Positions 8,554-19,900 of a stretch of DNA of 64,000 nucleotides are shown one piece after another. The notes under the pieces were generated by a model that was not told where the DNA came from, searched no databases, and was given only the letters and a program-made list of their open reading frames with translations. Position numbers and translations under genes: made by a program. The stretch is from an uncultured Bacteroidales bacterium (lineage in GTDB: Bacteria > Bacteroidota > Bacteroidia > Bacteroidales > Bacteroidaceae), in NCBI GenBank assembly GCA_902779165.1, contig CACZAN010000003.1:45115-109114 (forward strand). The letters run 5' to 3'. Position 1 is the first letter of the stretch, and each line of letters starts with the position of its first letter.

Positions 8554-9024
8554 GGCTCTAAAGCCATCACATACTTCGTGAGCAAAAACACCGGCTTTTC
8601 AAGCCTAAAAAACAAATTATCCAATTGGATGAGTAAATTCGAGATTCGGAAGTGATGCCGTAGGTATCTGATAGGGGTAGCCAGCCAATTCATTGGCTGG
8701 TAATGTGGTTGTTAAGGGATTGCGTGCCTTTAGGTACGCGATAGTGATTTGATGTCGCGTACCTAAAGGCACGCATTTTCATTGCCATTTGGTACCAGCC
8801 ATTGAAATGGCTGGCTATCTCTATTAAGCCCCGCTGGGGCTTTGTTTTCCAAGGATTTGGCATACATCCGAAAGTTAAATCAATTTTTTTAGGACCAAAG
8901 GTCCGATGTTTTTGCTTTTTGATGTTTGTAATAACGAAGTTATGTGATAAGGGCTATGACTTGGGCGTAAGAGCTTGCTCTTAAAGAAAAAGGCATAGAC
9001 TTAGCACAAGAGCTCTAAAGAGCT
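8554..9024. repeat. Gene-free field of many short hairpins
   Basis: This stretch has no credible gene. It holds a string of small perfect inverted repeats with 2-5-base loops: GGCT..AGCC (8554-8565), GGCTT..AAGCC (8593-8605), GGACC..GGTCC (8892-8904), ATAAC..GTTAT (8931-8943), TAAGAGC..GCTCTTA (8968-8983) and AGCTCT..AGAGCT (9011-9024). A larger composite element lies at 8654-8842. Confidence 0.7.
8654..8842. repeat. Composite palindromic repeat split by a 21-bp perfect inverted repeat
   Basis: The order of palindromes is GATGCCGTAGGTATC (8654-8668), CCAGCCAAT..ATTGGCTGG (8681-8700), a 21-bp perfect inverted repeat with arms 8721-8741 and 8755-8775 and a 13-base loop, then CCAGCCATT..AATGGCTGG (8795-8814) and AAGCCCCGCTGGGGCTT (8826-8842). 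The same three-palindrome element without the 21-bp insert lies at 10746-10820, and its left part lies at 63953-64000. Confidence 0.85.
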
Positions 9025-9083
9025 ACACACATCAAAAAGGGTTTTTACTGTTTTTTTCTTTAAAACAATCTGAAGGCCAAAAA

Positions 9084-9343
9084 GACCTCACACCTCACGA
9101 ACCATATCACATTTGCTTGTTTTACAGTTAGATAAGACGTGATGATGCAGTTCAAGACCTCACCCAGACCTCACGTAGACCTCACGCTTTATGCTCATAC
9201 ACCCGAAACTTGGATTGCAACATTCCATGAAGGCAAAGCACGTGAGGTCTCCGTGAGGTCTTCGTGAGGTCTTGAGAACAAACACAATTACTTAATCTAT
9301 AGAATTTCAGTTAATTACACCACAACGCGTGAGGTGTGAGGTC
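9084..9343. repeat. Dyad-symmetric array of ten GACCTCAC octamers
   Basis: GACCTCAC (or its last 7 bases) occurs at 9084-9091, 9092-9098, 9156-9163, 9167-9174 and 9178-9185. The complement GTGAGGTC (or its first 7 bases) occurs at 9242-9249, 9253-9260, 9264-9271, 9329-9335 and 9336-9343. Each left copy has a right partner at exactly the mirrored distance from 9213.5. The inner triplets have an 11-bp period. The 57-base spacers between outer and inner groups have equal length but little sequence symmetry. Confidence 0.9.
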
Positions 9344-9399
9344 TATTTTTTCTTCTTCAGTTTTTTGTGTTTTTGTCCTCCATGTCAAGTGATTTTTTT

Positions 9400-9730
9400 A
9401 ACGCAGAGGCGCAGAGACGCGAAGATTTTGGAGTTTTTGAGATTTCGTAGCAGTTGACGCTGTCGCGTGAGTTCGCAGAAATCACAGCGCTACGCAGGCT
9501 GTGATTTGGAGGTCGCAGAGGCCTGCGGTGAAGTTGAGAAATGTTACCAGCCAGATAAGCATTATAATGTTGTTCAGCTTGAAGGCAAATCTCAGCGGGC
9601 TCTGCAAAGCACAAACCTTGGCGCTCAGCGCCGTTTGTGCGCCTTCTGCGCTCTCACGCGGCAGCGTCAAAGGACATGCTTTGCGTTCTCTTTTCCTACA
9701 GAGCCCTCTGCGCCTCTGCGCCTCCGCGTT
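9400..9730. repeat. 330-bp element bounded by AACGCAGAGGCGCAGAG inverted repeats
   Basis: The left end AACGCAGAGGCGCAGAG (9400-9416) is mirrored by a 25-base right end (9706-9730) that reads CTCTGCGCCTCTGCG and then CCTCCGCGTT. The interior has further short inverted words (GCGCTCAGCGCC; AAATCACAGC with GCTGTGATTT) and no convincing gene. Repeats with CTCTGCG/CGCAGAG ends are known as dispersed non-coding elements in several bacterial phyla. Confidence 0.75.
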
Positions 9731-9786
9731 GAAACAAACACGCGCAGCGTTAATATCACACAATCTGCGTTGGATATTTGATTACC

Positions 9787-9918
9787 CGAGTTCCACCAGT
9801 GGAACTGCTGAGTTCCAGTAGTGGAATTCGTGAGTTCCACCAGTGGAACTCACGGAGACGTATATACGTGAGGGAGTTTACGTATATACATAAACGACGC
9901 GACGTATATACGTGACAG
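9787..9918. repeat. Six palindromes on an exact 22-bp lattice
   Basis: Three copies of AGTTCCACCAGTGGAACT-type palindromes (centres 9797.5, 9819.5, 9841.5) are followed by three ACGTATATACGT-type palindromes (centres 9863.5, 9885.5, 9907.5). All neighbouring centres are exactly 22 bp apart, even where the sequence type changes. The array ends 7 bases from the stop codon of the minus-strand HTH gene. Its role is unknown; a protein-binding array or bidirectional terminator is possible. Confidence 0.9.
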
Positions 9919-9924
9919 CTCCAC

Positions 9925-10341
9925 TCAGACAGCTATCAGACGTTCACCAATGGAATGGAAGGCGGCCTTGATTTGTAACAGACGCTCTGCACTGGGTTTC
10001 TTCATCCCATAGATGTACTTTGCCAGTAGGCTCTTGTTGATGCCAATATAGCGAGCCATTTCCGACACATTCAACTGAGGGAACATGAGGAATAATCGCG
10101 CCACTTCATTTTCAGGATTCGGTTCAGCTGTCTCATAGAAGCTGGTAATATGGATGTCTTCATCCAAACCTTCCCAACGTATATCATCACCGAAACGGCC
10201 TATCTTGTAAGCATTCAGCTCATCACTGGTGGCCTCCTTTAAAACCGGGAAAGCCTCCAGCGGACGACTCAGCGTTTGTTCCTCGTCCGTCAATATGTAA
10301 ATTCTCTGGTTATCAAACCACACTTTCTGAATCTTTGCCAT
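9925..10341 (-). CDS. DUF2442 domain protein with C-terminal helix-turn-helix
   Basis: A 138-residue protein. Residues 1-70 match the DUF2442 pattern (KVWFDNQRIYIL, RPLEAFPVLKEAT, YKIGRFGDDIRWEGLDEDI). Residues 92-125 look like an XRE-type HTH (VSEMARYIGINKSLLAKYIYGMKKPS). DUF2442 proteins are usually encoded next to DUF4160 proteins, exactly as here, in small modules suspected to act as toxin-antitoxin-like pairs; the function is unproven. The start MAKIQKVWF at 10341 was chosen over an upstream ATG at 10383 that would overlap the DUF4160 gene. The gap to the DUF4160 stop is 13 bases, so both should share one transcript. The HTH is the obvious candidate to bind the palindromic operator at 10618-10637. 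Confidence 0.85.
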   Translation of the reverse strand: MAKIQKVWFDNQRIYILTDEEQTLSRPLEAFPVLKEATSDELNAYKIGRFGDDIRWEGLDEDIHITSFYETAEPNPENEVARLFLMFPQLNVSEMARYIGINKSLLAKYIYGMKKPSAERLLQIKAAFHSIGERLIAV

Positions 10342-10354
10342 AGTCTTTCGTTTT

Positions 10355-10588
10355 TTAATCAATATGCTCATGCCATTTCTCAATAAACTCTTCCTTGAAA
10401 GTCTTGCACAAAGCTTTTGCTTTCTTCAAGTCTTTGGGCTTCATCCCTTCATTCTTTACGAGTTCAATTGTGGGATCCAGAGCAAACTTTGCCCTGCCGT
10501 CACTATTCTCCACATGAACATGAATAGGCTCATGTTCATCAGAATAAAAAAAGAAGCGTAATCCGAATACGTCAAGTATTGTAGGCAT
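10355..10588 (-). CDS. DUF4160 family protein
   Basis: A 77-residue protein beginning MPTILDVFGLRFFFYSDEHE and containing PIHVHVENSDGRAKFALD. The MPTI start and the HEPIHVHVE block are the hallmark of DUF4160. A conserved His-rich strand suggests a small catalytic or metal-binding fold, but no activity is established. It is the first gene of a two-gene unit with the DUF2442-HTH gene. The ATG at 10588 was chosen because upstream in-frame sequence is AT-rich intergenic DNA containing the promoter and operator. Confidence 0.85.
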   Translation of the reverse strand: MPTILDVFGLRFFFYSDEHEPIHVHVENSDGRAKFALDPTIELVKNEGMKPKDLKKAKALCKTFKEEFIEKWHEHID

Positions 10589-10610
10589 AGTCTTATATGT
10601 TATTGCGCAG

Positions 10611-10642
10611 CAAAGGTAGGGATAAAAATTTATCCCTCCAAA
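10611..10642 (-). promoter_or_regulatory. Promoter with palindromic operator for the DUF4160/DUF2442-HTH pair
   Basis: On the minus strand TACCTTTG (plus 10611-10618) is a -7 element and TTTG (plus 10639-10642) a -33 element, 20 bases apart. Between them lies AGGGATAAAAATTTATCCCT (10618-10637), a perfect palindrome with 9-bp arms and a 2-base centre. The placement is that of a repressor operator, consistent with autoregulation by the HTH protein. Confidence 0.75.
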
Positions 10643-10745
10643 CTTTTTCTCAAAAAAGATTATATAAAATGGATAAAATCGTAAAAAACTGAAGAAAAGG
10701 CCGCCGGACAACTGTTGGATGAATTTATTTATTGTTCTCACGATT

Positions 10746-10820
10746 GATGCCATAGGCATCTGATAAAGGTAGCCAGCCATTTCAATGGCTGGCTACCATT
10801 ATCAAGCCCCGCTGGGGCTT
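10746..10820. repeat. Composite three-palindrome repeat
   Basis: GATGCCATAGGCATC (10746-10760), a 30-base inverted repeat built on TAGCCAGCCATT/AATGGCTGGCTA (10768-10797) and AAGCCCCGCTGGGGCTT (10804-10820) occur in series. Related copies lie at 8654-8842 and 63953-64000. Confidence 0.9.
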
Positions 10821-10842
10821 TAAACCGCCCATTTAAACCCAA

Positions 10843-10874
10843 CAAAGGCCGCCGGACAACATTGCCCGGCGGCC
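10843..10874 (-). terminator. Terminator of the giant-gene operon
   Basis: On the minus strand GGCCGCCGG and CCGGCGGCC pair perfectly (9 bp) around a 9-base loop, followed by TTTGTT. It lies about 40 bases after the stop codon of the 5940-residue gene. A partial copy of one arm lies near 10698-10711. Confidence 0.8.
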
Positions 10875-10914
10875 CTCAATTATCTATTATCAATTATCAA
10901 TTTTCAATTATCAA

Positions 10915-13900
10915 TTAGGGCTTCTCGTCTCCAATATTCACCTCGGTATCCTTCTTCACGACACCTGCGTCACCGCCGCCATAGACATTACCCATGATGG
11001 TGGCGCCGTTGAAGAGATTGACCTGCGTCCAGATGGAAGTGGAGTATAGATTGGAATCCATGGTGGTCAGACCGCGGCTGGCGCCGTAGACCTCGCCGCC
11101 ATAAGTCCTGTTGTACGTCCATCCCTTGGTTGTATCGAATGGCGTACCTACCGTACTGTAAATGTTGATAATGTTCTGGGACTGGTTACCGTAGAGGGCA
11201 GGATTGCTACCCTTGGGGGTGATTTCGGTGCTACCGACAGGTGGCGGACCTACGCTGGCCAACGAGCCGCCGCCATAGACATTACGGTGGATGGTGCCGC
11301 CAAAGACATCTATCAGTGTGAAGTGCGTCACCGAGCCGGCCGAGGTACTGTAGCCCGTCTCGCCCGCATCGGTGGTGTCTCCATCGCCATTGAGGTCGAA
11401 GGCATACTGACCGAGACCCGAACCGGCACCGAAGAGATTACCGCGAAGCATCCAGCGAGGATCGTCGAGTTCCTCTGACAGACTCATGCTGCTGGTACCT
11501 AACGCAGTCCTGTTTTCGTCTGTATAAGGTACACCTACCTCACCCTTGTTGATAATCATGTGAGCCTCGCGGCGTACGTGACCGTCCTGACCGCCGCCAT
11601 AAACAGAACCGTAGATTCTCGGACCGTCGCCTGCAATGGGCGTCCAGAATTCAGCCGATGGCGTTTCACCGGTCAGAATATCGGTACCAGTAAACAGTGC
11701 CCTCATTTGGTTCGCACTCACTGTCCGGCCCGGGATGTACACAGTACCGTTTTTATCCGTACACATCTTCACGCACTTGTAGTCACCACCGATGGTCATA
11801 AACGTCTCGTTGACGTAGCCGGAGAAGAAATCAGGACAGTATTCAGGCGAAACCTTTGTGAAGTCGGTGATGTTGGGAGCAGAGACGCCACGGCTGGAGC
11901 CGAAGACGTTACCCGAAGGCAGACCGTCCCACAAGCCGCTCTCCAGCTTACCTACCGTGCCGCCAGTGATGGTCAGGTAGGCTCTTCCGCTGCTGAGGAA
12001 GTAGTCGGCATCCGTCACAGGGACATTTGCAGGACTGATAGGAGCATTAGGATTAAAGCTAGCACTATGTTCCCACAACTTGCCTGTGATGGTCTCGCCA
12101 TAGCCACCAGTAGCGTAGTCATCCGAACCACCGGAATAGTTACCCTTACCCACAGATGCCATGTAGCCACCACCGAAGGCATTGCGCCACACCGTGCCGC
12201 CAGTCATTTCAAGGTACGTATTGCCATAGACCTTACCGGCCGTGAGGCTGCGGACCGGAACGTTAGCGATATCAGAGCCGGCAGCACCAGCATCACCTCC
12301 TTCGACACGCTTCAAGGTTCCTAAGTAGGTGCCCTGACCGCGACCGCCAGCGAAGATCGAGTGCTTAACCAAGCCGTTCTTCATCGATAAGTGGGTGTCC
12401 TCAATGACGTGACCGTCCTCAGCTCCGCCAAAGACGGAACCCAAGATGAGTTGTGCATCAGAGGCCTCAGTATCGGCAGGTACGCCAGCGGTGTAGTTGA
12501 TGGTCACATACGTGTTCTTCACGTTTCCGCAGAATGCGAACTCGTGGGGATCACCGGCCTTACCCTGGCTACCGCCATAGATATTACCGTTATCCTTTCC
12601 GACCACACCCGTCTCGCTTGTACCGATGCGACCGCCCGTGATGGTGACGTTGGTTGTACCACCAATAGCTGTTGACACTCCTGAATCATCGTAAGGAATG
12701 AAGGTCATCTTGTAAGGCCAGCTCAGGCCAAAGCCATTCGTCACACTTGTGTGGGGAACGGCATTGTTAAAGTCTATCAGGCCCACCGTAGCCATCTCGC
12801 CTCCGCCATAAACGTTGTTCATCACTGAACCGCGCTTGATGTTGACATAGGTATCACCACAGACGATACCGGCAAGCTGCATCGGCTTGAAGGTGTACGT
12901 GTCTGAGCTGAAACCGCCAGCAGAAATCTTGGTTTCCGTCGTGTAGTCATCACTACCATAACCGCCTCCAAAGACATTACGTTTGATGACAGGATTGTCT
13001 GATTCGGTCGAGGTGATAGTGGTGTTGTCTGCACCAAGGACGCCACCAATGGTCACGTGCGAGTCACCACGTAGCATACTCAGCTCACAACCACCATACA
13101 CACTACCCGTAATCAGGGCCGTGCCGCTGATGTTGGTCTTGGCCGTCTTCACTACAGCCATTTTAGGCCACAACGGGTTGATAGTACCGTCCAACAAAGT
13201 GAGTCGTCCCATGGATCCGCCAAAGACGTTGCCGCTGTGCTCAGCTCCTGCCTCGGTGCCGACTAAACTGGTATTACCGATAGTACCACCACTGATGTTG
13301 ACGGTGATGTGGCCATGAGTCCCCTTATATATCTTGATGTCTGAAGTTGTCTTTCCATATGCGGCTTCTCCATCCTGTGCGGCATCAATTTCGCTTTGAG
13401 TGAAATAAACATCTGTGTCAGTATCCGGCTGCAGCTGGCCATAGTAAGGATCGGTCACAGCAGTAAACTTCGTTCCCACCGATGCCAGACGACCACCGCC
13501 ATAAACAGAACCAAACATGGTGCCATCACTGATGTTCACGGTCACATTGCCACCCACGGAACCGGCTGTCAGCGCATCGCCAGAGAAGCCACGGCCACCA
13601 CCGAAGATGTTGCCATCTACGTAGGAGGTTCCCGTGGTACCGATATACGGATATCTAATGGCAGCTGCGTCTGTTCCAACTGTTTTACCGGACTTCACAT
13701 CCAACTGCACATCGCCCAACACGTGACCATCCTCACCACCACCAAACACGGAACCGTAGATGCGGGCCTCGTCAGTCACTTCCACGATGGTGTGGTTCAC
13801 ATTGGTCCAGGTGTTGAAGTTGACGCGCTGGTCACCCTTACCGGCTCCGAAGAGGTAGCAGGTGACGGGGTGAGCGGCAATCTGACCCAACGTACGAGGA

Positions 13901-16900
13901 ACACCGAGCGTTCCGCCTGACATCTTCACGGTGCATGTTCCGCCGACCTTAGGTATAGTAGGTGCAGAGGAGTGGTCCAGTTTAAATCTACCCACGTCGG
14001 TCATCTCGTTACCGCCATAGACGTTGGTCAGGATATGGCCGCCAGTAATGATGACTTCTGTATTACCATACACAGCACCTGCTGAGCGCAGCCATACACC
14101 GTCGCTATAGCCATCGGCATCCACGCCACTTGTTCCGACTCGTGTCCATCCTGTCTTTCTGCGATACGGGAACAGACCCGATCCGCCACCGAACACGTTG
14201 CCATAGAAGGTGTGGCCGTCGGTAGCAAACTTTGGCTTGTTGCTGTCAGAAGCAGGCAGGGTGTTGTCGTTCAGATCATATACATCGTATGCAGCATAAG
14301 GTGTCTTATATTCCCAGCTGGCACATTCGGGCAGCGAATGTTGGTAATAGGTCCCACCTGTCAGATGTCCATCTGCCCACTCTTGGTCTGTATAGCGACG
14401 GTTGAGGCTGTAGGGCTCTACCAGATAGTTACCAGCATCATCCATCTGCACATAGCCATTACCAATCTGACACTGGTCAGCGATGGTGACCTTCGTGTTG
14501 TTCAGCACATGGCCGTTCTCACTTCCGCCATAGACAGAACCCTTGATGAAGGCGCTGCCGCCGATGGTCACATCGGTAGCACCCACCATGGCCTGAGTTT
14601 CGATAAACGTTACATAATGGGGTTCATCAGCAAACCATTCCCATGTATTCACGCCACCAGAATTGATCATACGTTTGGGCTTATGCTCATCAGTTTCACT
14701 TGCATAGTCAAATTCCCTTGGCAGAATACCCTTACCGGCACCAAAGACATGGCCAAAATCATCCGGACCGGCAGCCTTGGTCATTGCCATGTCATCAGGA
14801 CCAATCTCAGCATTGCCTTGTACAATAACAGTACATTTTCCACTACTGGGATCTTTCAATTCGTATGGCATACCAATAGGCGTACCCTCAGGCACTTCGG
14901 GTGCACTAGAAGGCAGACTCGGTGTATTAACCCAGAAGCTGCCTACCGAAGCGATCTCACCACCGCCATAGACGCTCTTTCCGACCTCGGCATCACCCTG
15001 AATGGTAACCGTGGGATTGCCTCGCACCAGTGCTGCGTAGCCGTGCGTCTCCAGGCCCTTACCGGCACCGAAGACATAGCCCCCGACAACGGGTGTGCTG
15101 GCACCTGTCTCAAGGCCGATTGTCACCACCGTGTTCTGTTCCACACGACCAATCTCGCCGCCGCCATAAACAGAACCCTTCACGGTGCCGTTTTCGATGC
15201 TGACATTTGTGCCATAAACCATACCTTTCTCGCAGTAGAACGAGGTGTTGTCGCCCTTGCCACCGCCGAACACATTACCCGGTAATTCCGCTGTCGGCGG
15301 CGTATCAGCAGGACCTACCGTACCGCCAGTGATAGTAACATTACCAATGCCCGTGGCGTCGTCCCAGGTGAAATTGCCAGGATCAGCCTCCGGAACAGCG
15401 GTCATGGCACCCACTTCACCCAAGTCACCGCCGCCATAGATGGCTTTCTTCACCGTACCGTTGGCGAAGATGACGTAGGTGTTACCACTCACGTTGCCTT
15501 CGTGGCCGCCACCAAAGACAGAGCCCCAGATGTTGGCTGCGTTGCGGGCGGGAGTGATGTCTTCTTCCACTCCAGTCGTCATATTATGATGCTTGCCCGT
15601 ACCTATCTCCACATGCGTATCGCCGATGATGTCTGCCTCGTTGCCGCCACCAAAAATATTATTTTCAATGTAGCCGAGGGGGAGAGTAGCCCAGTGCCTT
15701 TCCCTTAGGATTACGGTGGAAACCTTGTGGAACTTACCGGTGATATCTCGATAGACGTATGTCTTGCCACCTTCTGTCTTCTGATAATCCTCAGCATTTT
15801 CACCTGTACCAGACAACTGCGCTGTAAGGGCCGTTTCAAGGTCTGATGTCATTTCCAGCCTATCCACATTCACTCTGAGGCCTTCATCGGAGATATGATA
15901 CGTTATCTCGTCATATACTACTTCAGCAGGATAAGTAGTAGTTTTTACTTTTTCAGTATCAGCTTTGCCCTCATTGTCCTTCCAGATAGGGCTTTCTGTA
16001 GTACCCTTATTCACGACCTCCACTCGACCCGCTTTCATGTTGACGTTGACATGGGGGTTGGCCACGACGGCAGCCTGATAACCTCCACCATAGATATTAC
16101 CGATCGAAGAGGCAGAGATGACATTGATGCACGGGTCGTTCACTGGATTGTCCCCCGACTTCAGCGGAATCAGTTTGCCACTCACAGCGTCTCTCTTATA
16201 CGTACCATCGGTGTTCTTCTCATAGCCGTATTTGGAATAAGGTGCCATATAGCCGCCTGCGTATAGATTGCCAATATGGATAGGCAGGCAACCGCCTTCC
16301 TCGATATTGACCGTGATGGAACCATAGACAGCACCATCTCTATCATTACCGCCATAGACCTCACCATAATTGCCATTGGTAATCGTCAGGACAATGTCGT
16401 TATACACGTCCGCATTCGTGGAACCACCGAAGACTCGCTCCATGTAGCCCACACAGTCCATCTTCAAGACAGGCTGGGCATCTGTCTGTGCATCCTTACC
16501 GGCACCATAGGAATGGTCAACAACCAGATCACACATTCCAGATTCCTGATAGACGGACAACACCATATTACTGATGTTACCCCTCTTGTTACTACCGCCA
16601 TAAGCGATATGAATGCGGCCACCCATCACATTCGTGGTAGCCACGCCGGAACCTTTCTTATATTTCTCGCGTTTAGTTTTAGCTTTTATAGGATCATCAT
16701 CAACAGCATCAGCATTATCAACGGCCAAATAATAGGGACTGGCTTGCGTTCCTGGTGATTCGCCGGATGTTTCTGGGTGTGTAAAGTCTGTGTATCCTAC
16801 GTTAGCACCTGGGTTCTGATGCCAAATATTATCTCTTGGATCCAGATAATTGTCCTTACCGTTACCGCCGCCGAACACCTCGTCAATTTCATATGCTTCA

Positions 16901-19900
16901 TTGACACGGACAGAGGTGCTGGGCGTGAAGGCTGCATTACCACCGCCATACACCTGCTTAATGCTTGTCAACTGGCAACCGTCGATGACAACCGAGGCAA
17001 CCTCACTGTTGATATTGTTCGGTACGTAGGGCGCCAAATTACCACCGCCATAGACTGCCAACACATCATACTTCCTCACAGAGATGGCATCGCGCAAGTT
17101 TTCAAGAGCTTCTTGTTTTTGTATTTCGGACTTTGTGCCATCACTGAGAGTTGACAAATATGTAGATATGGGTGGAGTGAAGGTGTCAAGACCCACTGTT
17201 GTTGCTAATGAAGTTAATTCACTATAATTTGTAATTGTGTATTCCTCCACATTACCATACTTTTCATACTTCTGATAGGTAGCATCCTTTGTAAGATCAT
17301 GAATTGCCAACTTGTCACGATTCTGCGTAGCATAAACATGAACCGATGCGTGGCCCTTTGGTGTGCCGTTTACATCGTTACAACCGAAAATGCGGCGGAC
17401 AACGCAACCCTTATCAGCGCCGGTCTTATCGGGATTCAGCTCCACGGAGGTGTTGCCACCTACGTTGGCTTCAAGGTGAAGCGTTCCCTTACCACTACCA
17501 TAGACATCACCACCAGCCGAAGCTGTACCGATGACGCCACCCGTCAGAATGACCGAGGTACTCTCTACAACGCGACCGCCTTCACCGCCACCATAGACGT
17601 TACCGTTAATGGTACCACCAGAGATGTTCACATCCGACCAGATGTCGGTGGCGAACATATCTTGGTCGTAGGTGATACTTTGATCCGTAAATTGCGTCAT
17701 AAGGAATGCCTCGCTGGGACCGCGGCTGGCACCATAGACGTCACCACCGATGGCGCCGCCCTTGATATCGACCTTGGTATAGGAACAGGACTTATGATCG
17801 CCCGATGGAGTATGGAGTTCACTACTAGAACCTTCCGGCCTGTAGGGACCGACAGAGGCCAGTGCACCGCCGCCATAGACGTTACCAGCAATGGTACCAC
17901 CATTTACCTCAACGAACGTCGTACAGGTGACAGAGCCAGAGGAGTTGTTCAAATACGTCTTTTCAACAGCGTTCTCTATAACCGTGTAAGTTCCGATACC
18001 CGACCCACCGCCGAAGACATGACCGCTTCGACCTGCGGTGTCTCCTTCCTGACCAGCAACACTTCCCTTGAAGATCTTCACTTCGGTAGCATTGCGCACA
18101 TGACCGTCCTGACCACCACCATAGACCGAACCGTAGATGGTGGGGCCTGCCGTAGCTACAGGTCCTTCTGCTGTGGTACCGCCGATATTGACAATCGCCT
18201 TATTGACATAGCCCAGGAAGAAGTCGGGCATATACCGATAGCGAGGTGACTTTGTTTCAGACTTTGCAACATAACCACGGCTGCCGCCAAAGACGGAGCC
18301 TTTGGGGATGTAGTTCTCTAAACCTGCATTCGCCGCACCCACCGTACCGCCCTTGATGGTAACGGTGGCGATACCACTGTTCAGGAAGTGCCAAGCCCAA
18401 TCCTTGGTGTTGTTATAATTTGCTGCGTTTTGGTCGGGCTGATACGAAGTCGTCCAAAGATTACCTGTAGCAGATGGCAACTCACCATAGCCGGCAGTCG
18501 AGTAGTCATCAGCTCCGCCGGAATAGTTACCCTTACCTACGGAAGCCATATTGCCGCCGCCATAGATGAACCAGCCTACACTACCACCATTCATAGTGAC
18601 ATTGGTGTTTCCATAGACCTTACCAGCCGTCCAGCTGTGAACATCTTCCACCAAATCCTTCGAAGAATCAATAGGATCCTTCTTGTTATGGCCTTCATTG
18701 TCAGGATCCCACAGCGTCGACTTAAAGGTACTGGTACCCTTACCACCACCGAAGACAGAATTACTAATAGTACCGCCATTGATGGTGACGCTGGTATTCT
18801 CCATGACGTGTCCGTCCTCACCACCGCCATAGACCGTTCTGATAGTTGGCGAACCACTAATCGTCACCTTTGTCTCGCGAACGTTGGCACAGAAGGCCTC
18901 CACATAGCGCTGCTCATCAATGTTGTTGAAATCGCCAAAGGCCACCTGTCCTTTACTTCCGCCAAAGACGTATCCATGATTATCTCCATCACCGACGGTT
19001 CCGCCAGTAATGGTCACGGTAGCCGTACCGCCTAACGTTTTACCGCCTGCATTTTCTGCATCGTGCGGTGCGCCAACGATAAACTGGAATTCATAAGGCC
19101 AGCTCAGTCCGAAGCCGTCTGTCATACTTGAGTGCTTCGTGATGTAGTTGTAGGTCTTTCCGTCTGCACTACTATTAAAGTTGATAAGACCCACAGATGC
19201 GAATTCACCACCGCCATAGACGTTCTTCTTAACCGTACCGCCAGAAATATTCACATTCGTGTTTCCAGAGACGCAGCCCGTCCATATCATGGGGGTGAAG
19301 GTGTAAGAAAGGTCGGGTGAAACAGATGAGTAGCCACCTGCAGTGATGGTCGTCTCGCCCTGTTCGTCACTACCATAGCCACCTCCAAAGACATGACCAT
19401 GGATAGTACCATTTTTAACTTCGACCGTGGTGCGGTTGCGCACAACGCCATACTCACTACCACCATAGACATTATTCATAATGTGCACCGACTCACCATT
19501 GATGGTAACGTCTGTCAGTTTGGCAACTGCCATCTTAGGCCATATCGGATTCAGGTCACCGTTAAGCAACTTGATACGTCCCATGCTGCCGCCAAAGACA
19601 TTACCACCCACGGGGTGAGGATCATTATCTCCTGCTGTCGTTGTACCGATAGTACCGCCAGTGATATTTATGGTGATATGACCATAGGTCGGGTCGCCAT
19701 CAGTTCCTGTTTCATCTTTCAGCTGACCGTAGGAGGGGTCGTCAACAGGCGTAAAGTCGATACCCACAGATGCCAGACGGCCACCGCCATAGATGGAGCC
19801 GAGCATGGTGCCACCGGAAATATTCACTGTCACGTTACCACCAGTGCTACCTGCCGTCAGAGCCGTACCCGAGTAACCACGACCGCCACCGAAGACGTTA

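Noticed and set aside
8802-8984. 60-residue plus-strand frame in the palindrome-rich region
   Set aside because: It runs through several dispersed palindromes and hairpins and has no ribosome-binding or family features. Its codons are the repeats themselves.
9084-9343. Possible CRISPR array
   Set aside because: Repeats are only 8 bases, occur in both orientations with mirror symmetry, and the spacers are not uniform 30-40-mers. No cas genes are present.
9357-9821. Several 85-106-residue frames across the CTCTGCG element
   Set aside because: They overlap each other on both strands, include the terminal inverted repeats and carry no domain. The element is better described as non-coding.
10589-10780. 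N-terminal extension of the DUF4160 gene
   Set aside because: The extra 64 residues cover the promoter, the operator and part of the composite palindrome. The family normally starts at MPTI.
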